DNA of 64,000 nucleotides from Candidatus Enterocloster excrementipullorum (lineage in GTDB: Bacteria; Bacillota; Clostridia; Lachnospirales; Lachnospiraceae). Positions within the stretch are counted from its first letter, which is position 1; every line of letters begins with the position of its first letter. Below the pieces are notes generated by a model that was not told the DNA's origin, did not search any database, and worked only from the letters and a program-made list of their open reading frames with translations. A program made the translations under genes and the position numbers. The DNA is taken from NCBI GenBank assembly GCA_019119575.1, contig DWWT01000047.1:1-64000 (forward strand). The letters are read 5' to 3'. Shown here in pieces: positions 60,531 through 64,000 of this stretch.

Positions 60531-61880
60531 ATGGAAGAGAAAAAATTATTCTGCGTGTCTCTGGGATGCGATAAAAACCTGGTAGATACGGAAAAGATGC
60601 TGCGTCTGATCCGGGACATGGGCATCTCTTTTACCGATGACCAGGGAGAGGCGGATATTATCCTCATCAATACCTGCTGCTTTATCGGCGATGCGAAGGA
60701 GGAGAGCGTGAACACCATCCTGGAGATGGCCGAGGAGAAAAAGGAGGGCCGGTGCCGGGCTCTGATTGTGACGGGATGTCTGGCCCAGCGGTATAAGGAA
60801 GAGATCCTTGAGGAAATTCCCGAGGTGGACGCCATACTGGGGACTACGTCCTGGGAGGAGATCGGGACGGTGATCCGCGGAATCTGCGGCGGCCAGGAGA
60901 GCCATGTGTCCTGCTTCCACGATTTGAAGGAGCTTCCCGCTTCCGAGGGAAGGATCGTAACCACCGGCGGGTACTATGCCTTTTTGAAAATTGCGGAGGG
61001 CTGCGACAAGCGGTGTACGTACTGCATTATCCCCTATCTGCGGGGGCCTTACCGGAGCGTACCTATGGAGGATCTTCTCGCCGAGGCCCGGGAGCTGGCA
61101 CGGGGAGGCGTGCGGGAGCTGATTCTGGTGGCTCAGGAGACCACCCTATACGGTGTGGATCTCTACGGCGAGAAATCTTTGCCCAGGCTTCTCAAGGAGC
61201 TGGCGAAAATACCGGAGATCCGCTGGATACGGATCCAATACTGTTATCCCGAGGAGATTACGGACGAACTCATTGCGGTTATAAAAGAGGAAGAAAAGGT
61301 CTGCCATTATCTGGATATACCCATCCAGCATGCCAGCGACCGGATTCTGCGCCGCATGGGACGGCGGACGACCCGCCGGGAGATCACGGAGCGGATCCGG
61401 CAGCTCAGGGAAGAGATTCCGGATATTGCCCTGCGCACCACGCTGATCTCGGGCTTTCCCGGCGAGACAGAGGAAGATCATGAAGAGCTGCTGGATTTTG
61501 TGGACGAGATGGAATTTGAACGTCTGGGCGTATTTCCCTACTCTGCAGAGGAGGACACGCCGGCCTATTCCTACCCGGATCAGGTTCCCCAGGAAGTGAA
61601 GGAGGCCCGGCGGGATGCCGTCATGGAGCTTCAGCAGGACATTGCCTTTGCCCGATGTGAGGAAATGAAGGGAAAAGTCCTCACTGTGATGGTGGAGGGA
61701 AAGGTGGCGGATGAGCCGGTGTATGTGGGGCGCACGTATATGGATGCCCCCAATGTGGACGGGCTGATCTTTATTCATTCCGGCGAGGCGTTTATGTCCG
61801 GCGACTTTGTCAGGGTGAAGGTGACAGGGGCTGCCGAGTATGATCTGATAGGAGAGGTGTACGATGAATCTGCCGAATAA
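60531..61880 (+). CDS. rimO: ribosomal protein S12 methylthiotransferase RimO
   Basis: Radical SAM enzyme that adds a methylthio group to Asp of ribosomal protein S12. The 449-residue protein has the N-terminal UPF0004 cluster cysteines (LGCDKN, NTCCFIGD, GCLAQR), the radical SAM motif CDKRCTYC with Cys158, Cys162 and Cys165, and a C-terminal TRAM domain. I chose the ATG at 60531 because homologues start just before FCVSLGCDKN. It overlaps pgsA by 17 bases. Confidence 0.96.
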   Translation: MEEKKLFCVSLGCDKNLVDTEKMLRLIRDMGISFTDDQGEADIILINTCCFIGDAKEESVNTILEMAEEKKEGRCRALIVTGCLAQRYKEEILEEIPEVDAILGTTSWEEIGTVIRGICGGQESHVSCFHDLKELPASEGRIVTTGGYYAFLKIAEGCDKRCTYCIIPYLRGPYRSVPMEDLLAEARELARGGVRELILVAQETTLYGVDLYGEKSLPRLLKELAKIPEIRWIRIQYCYPEEITDELIAVIKEEEKVCHYLDIPIQHASDRILRRMGRRTTRREITERIRQLREEIPDIALRTTLISGFPGETEEDHEELLDFVDEMEFERLGVFPYSAEEDTPAYSYPDQVPQEVKEARRDAVMELQQDIAFARCEEMKGKVLTVMVEGKVADEPVYVGRTYMDAPNVDGLIFIHSGEAFMSGDFVRVKVTGAAEYDLIGEVYDESAE

Positions 61881-62406
61881 GCTTACCGTTCTGCGTATTT
61901 GTATGATCCCGTTTTTTGTGGCGGCCCTGCTCTACGAGGGCGGAACCAGCCGGAATATGCGTATTCTGGCGGACGTCCTGTTTATTGCAGCCAGCCTTAC
62001 GGATCTTCTGGACGGAAAGATTGCCAGGAAGTACAATCTGGTTACAAATTTTGGAAAGTTTATGGACCCGCTGGCGGACAAGCTTCTTGTGTGCTCCGCT
62101 CTGATCTGCTTAATCGAGCTGGGCCAGCTTCCGGCCTGGGTGGTGATTATCATTATCAGCCGGGAATTTATCATCAGCGGATTCCGCCTGGTGGCTGCGG
62201 ACAACGGCATTGTGATTGCGGCCAGCTACTGGGGGAAATTTAAAACGGTCTTCCAGATGACGGCGGTGATTCTGCTGATTTTCAATATCCCGTCTCTGGC
62301 GCTTCTGACAAATATTGTGCTGGCGGTAGCCGTTGTGCTCACCGTTGTATCCCTGGCGGATTACATTGTAAAAAACCGCAAGGTTCTTACAGAGGGAGGT
62401 ATGTGA
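61864..62406 (+). CDS. pgsA: CDP-diacylglycerol--glycerol-3-phosphate 3-phosphatidyltransferase
   Basis: Makes phosphatidylglycerophosphate, the route to phosphatidylglycerol, the substrate for cardiolipin synthase. The 180-residue membrane protein has the complete CDP-alcohol phosphotransferase motif, DLLDGKIAR then GKFMDPLADK (about residues 41-68). About four to five helices. Its start overlaps rimO, and pncC follows after one base, so the three genes are coupled. Confidence 0.96.
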   Translation: MNLPNKLTVLRICMIPFFVAALLYEGGTSRNMRILADVLFIAASLTDLLDGKIARKYNLVTNFGKFMDPLADKLLVCSALICLIELGQLPAWVVIIIISREFIISGFRLVAADNGIVIAASYWGKFKTVFQMTAVILLIFNIPSLALLTNIVLAVAVVLTVVSLADYIVKNRKVLTEGGM

Positions 62407-62407
62407 C

Positions 62408-62884
62408 ATGTCTGTGGAAGAAGAGGTGGTGGCGCTCCTGAAGGCGGGAGGACTCACCATAGCAACGGCAGAATCCTGCACCGGCGGGATGGTTTCCGCC
62501 CGTCTGGTAGGCGTTCCCGGGGTGTCCGAGGTGTTTATGGAGGGGCTTGTGACCTATTCCAATGAGGCGAAAGTCCGCCTTCTCGGCGTGGGGGAGGAAA
62601 CGCTGGAGGCTTTTGGAGCCGTAAGCCGCGAGACCGCCGTCCAGATGGCGGAGGGAGGATGCCGGAGGGCCGGGACGGATGTGTGCGTGTCGACCACAGG
62701 GCTTGCAGGGCCCGGCGGAGGAACAGAGAAAAAACCCGTGGGGCTGGTTTATATGGCCTGCTGTGTGCAGGGACATACGGCGGCAGAGCGTCATATATTT
62801 TCCGGGAACCGGCAGCGGATACGGGAACAGTCTGCGGAAGCTGCCCTTGCGCTTGTGCGCGCCTGTCTGACGGAGCGCGCCTGA
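62408..62884 (+). CDS. pncC: CinA C-terminal domain protein (nicotinamide-nucleotide amidase)
   Basis: A 158-residue stand-alone CinA C-terminal domain, which deamidates NMN in NAD recycling. Signature segments are TIATAESCTGGMVSARLV (near residues 18-35), VTYSNEAKVRLLGV and STTGLAGPGGGTEKKPVGLVY. Full-length CinA has an extra N-terminal nucleotide-binding domain that is missing here; single-domain forms are common and active. In Bacilli cinA also follows pgsA. Confidence 0.94.
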   Translation: MSVEEEVVALLKAGGLTIATAESCTGGMVSARLVGVPGVSEVFMEGLVTYSNEAKVRLLGVGEETLEAFGAVSRETAVQMAEGGCRRAGTDVCVSTTGLAGPGGGTEKKPVGLVYMACCVQGHTAAERHIFSGNRQRIREQSAEAALALVRACLTERA

Positions 62885-62965
62885 TTTCCATTGCTTTACA
62901 CGTCGGGCGCATGCCTGGCTGGAAGCGGTTTTCGGCCGCACTCTGGAGAAAGGAGATGTATAGAT

Positions 62966-64000
62966 ATGGAAGGAGCCCGCATGAAGAGACAGCTGGGAGC
63001 TGCCTGCTGCTATGCATATGCCCGGCTTACATTGAATTATTATATGTACTATGAGGCAGCGCAGGACGCGGATTTCCCCAGGGAGATTTTAAACCCGCTA
63101 TCCGGCCGGTTTCACAGCATCCTGGGAGATTTTCTGGAGGGAATCCCCTCGTCGAAAGCGCTCGAAGAGCTGAGAACAGAGGTGATTCGGGAGATGGAAC
63201 GGGCCACGGCCTACACGGACAGCCTCCAGGCGTATGAGTATGTCCTGAATCGGATAGAGGGCCGCTTTGAGCCGAAGCTCATGGGAGGAGAACGGCGGGC
63301 GCTGGATTCGGAGGCGGCTGCCCGGGAGATTATGGCTTACATAAGAGACGGAGGGGAGGCGCCTTTGGTAAATCAGCGCATTCAGAATGTGGTGGGCCAG
63401 CTTCCTGTGCGTCTGACCAAAAATAAATTTTTTGCCATGGTGGAGGAAGGCCTCTCTGTTTACCTCAAGGGAACGCAGGAAAATCTGGATGATATGATGA
63501 ATATACTTTGGTCGGAGGGGCTTTTGAACCAGCCGGAGGACTGCGCCGAGGGCTACGAACGGCTGCATGGATTCCTGGAGATGTGCCGTGGAGCGGATTA
63601 TGCGCGTATGGATGCGCAGACATACCGGGGGATGACGGAACAGCTGAAGGAGGCGGGGGATACGCTGAGCGGCTTGACCTGGAACATTCTCCTCCTCATG
63701 AATTTGGTCAATGACCTGTATTTGATTTTCCTCACCAGGGAACGGGTTTTGATGGGGGTATCCGAGGAGACACGGATGAAGGAAATCCTGCGGGGAATTA
63801 AGGCTATGTTCGATGCGGGAGCAGGGGAGATCCCCGGGGAGCTGACCCAAAGCCTCACGTTTTTGGAGGGCAAGCAGGAGGCGTATTTTGAACAGTGGAT
63901 GCGCGGCCAGGAATCAGCGGGGGAGATCCGGGCCGGAGATGAGCCGCTGGGAGAGCTTCTCTATCAGGTGGAAACTCTGATGTCCGGAAGCTCCTTTATG
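62966..64000 (+). CDS. unrecognised helical protein, cut off by the window end
   Basis: An open frame of at least 345 codons with no stop before the end of the window. I do not recognise the family. The product is mainly helical and acidic, without signal peptide, membrane helix or cysteine cluster; a more hydrophobic stretch near residue 240 (NILLLMNLVNDLYLIFL) may pack inside the fold. AAAGGAG lies about ten bases before the ATG at 62966; an ATG at 62981 with GAAGGAG is an alternative. It follows pncC by about 80 bases on the same strand. Confidence 0.75.
   Translation, partial: MEGARMKRQLGAACCYAYARLTLNYYMYYEAAQDADFPREILNPLSGRFHSILGDFLEGIPSSKALEELRTEVIREMERATAYTDSLQAYEYVLNRIEGRFEPKLMGGERRALDSEAAAREIMAYIRDGGEAPLVNQRIQNVVGQLPVRLTKNKFFAMVEEGLSVYLKGTQENLDDMMNILWSEGLLNQPEDCAEGYERLHGFLEMCRGADYARMDAQTYRGMTEQLKEAGDTLSGLTWNILLLMNLVNDLYLIFLTRERVLMGVSEETRMKEILRGIKAMFDAGAGEIPGELTQSLTFLEGKQEAYFEQWMRGQESAGEIRAGDEPLGELLYQVETLMSGSSFM

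Overview
The window reads as chromosomal DNA of an anaerobic, spore-forming Clostridia, most likely a Lachnospiraceae member. The support is GC-rich Firmicutes coding with strong AGGAGG-type ribosome sites, spoIVA, two rubredoxins, a DUF362 ferredoxin-like protein, RqcH, a tryptophan T-box, a selenium-handling cluster, and the gene orders der-plsY-gpsA and yicC-gmk-rpoZ. I cannot name the species. I saw no rRNA, tRNA, CRISPR array, phage or intact insertion sequence. About 61 genes are recognisable, most on the + strand after 16.5 kb.

Layout. 0-4 kb: a small duplicated membrane protein in AT-richer DNA, a lipoprotein, an AI-2E family permease and a sodium:alanine symporter. 4.2-8 kb: ogt, then a leftward trpZYX tryptophan ABC transporter behind a T-box leader whose specifier reads UGG (Trp). 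8.1-10.1 kb: cysteine hydrolase, cytidylate kinase-like protein, ZIP transporter. 10.1-13.7 kb: leftward aroF-tyrA-aroA aromatic operon with a good sigma-A promoter. 13.8-18.6 kb: a selenium locus (selD, DUF3343, TusA-like, YedE; divergently a SufS/Csd-like enzyme and a LysR regulator), with a palindrome between the divergent promoters. 18.6-24.9 kb: an aminotransferase relic, a divergent EF-G paralogue, two rubredoxins flanking a truncated nitroreductase, a DUF362 protein and an O-acetylhomoserine sulfhydrylase. 25-34 kb: CcdA-TlpA fusion, cardiolipin synthase, an SLH protein followed by a MacAB-like efflux system, and a dipeptidase. 34-37.6 kb: a PhoP/PhoR-like two-component system with a phased Pho-box-like leader, and PRPP synthetase.

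37.7-50.9 kb: DUF512 radical-SAM-like protein, der, plsY, gpsA, a complete livKHMGF branched-chain amino acid transporter, spoIVA, a beta-CASP nuclease-like protein and RNase H. 51-56.5 kb: an alanine-rich anchored LprI-like protein, a decayed flavodoxin, alaS, rpsU and an acidic secreted protein with choline-binding-type repeats. 56.5-64 kb: rqcH, then yicC, gmk, rpoZ, rimO, pgsA, pncC and an unrecognised gene that runs off the window.

Common threads are amino acid supply (tryptophan import, aromatic synthesis, branched-chain import, homocysteine synthesis), selenium delivery, envelope and phospholipid work, and translation or RNA quality control. The less ordinary material is the selenium locus with its operator, the EF-G paralogue lacking the catalytic histidine, three decaying genes, two small intergenic repeat families, and a hairpin that buries the spoIVA ribosome binding site. 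I did not find a clearly undescribed multi-gene system. The best-supported novelties are regulatory and evolutionary.
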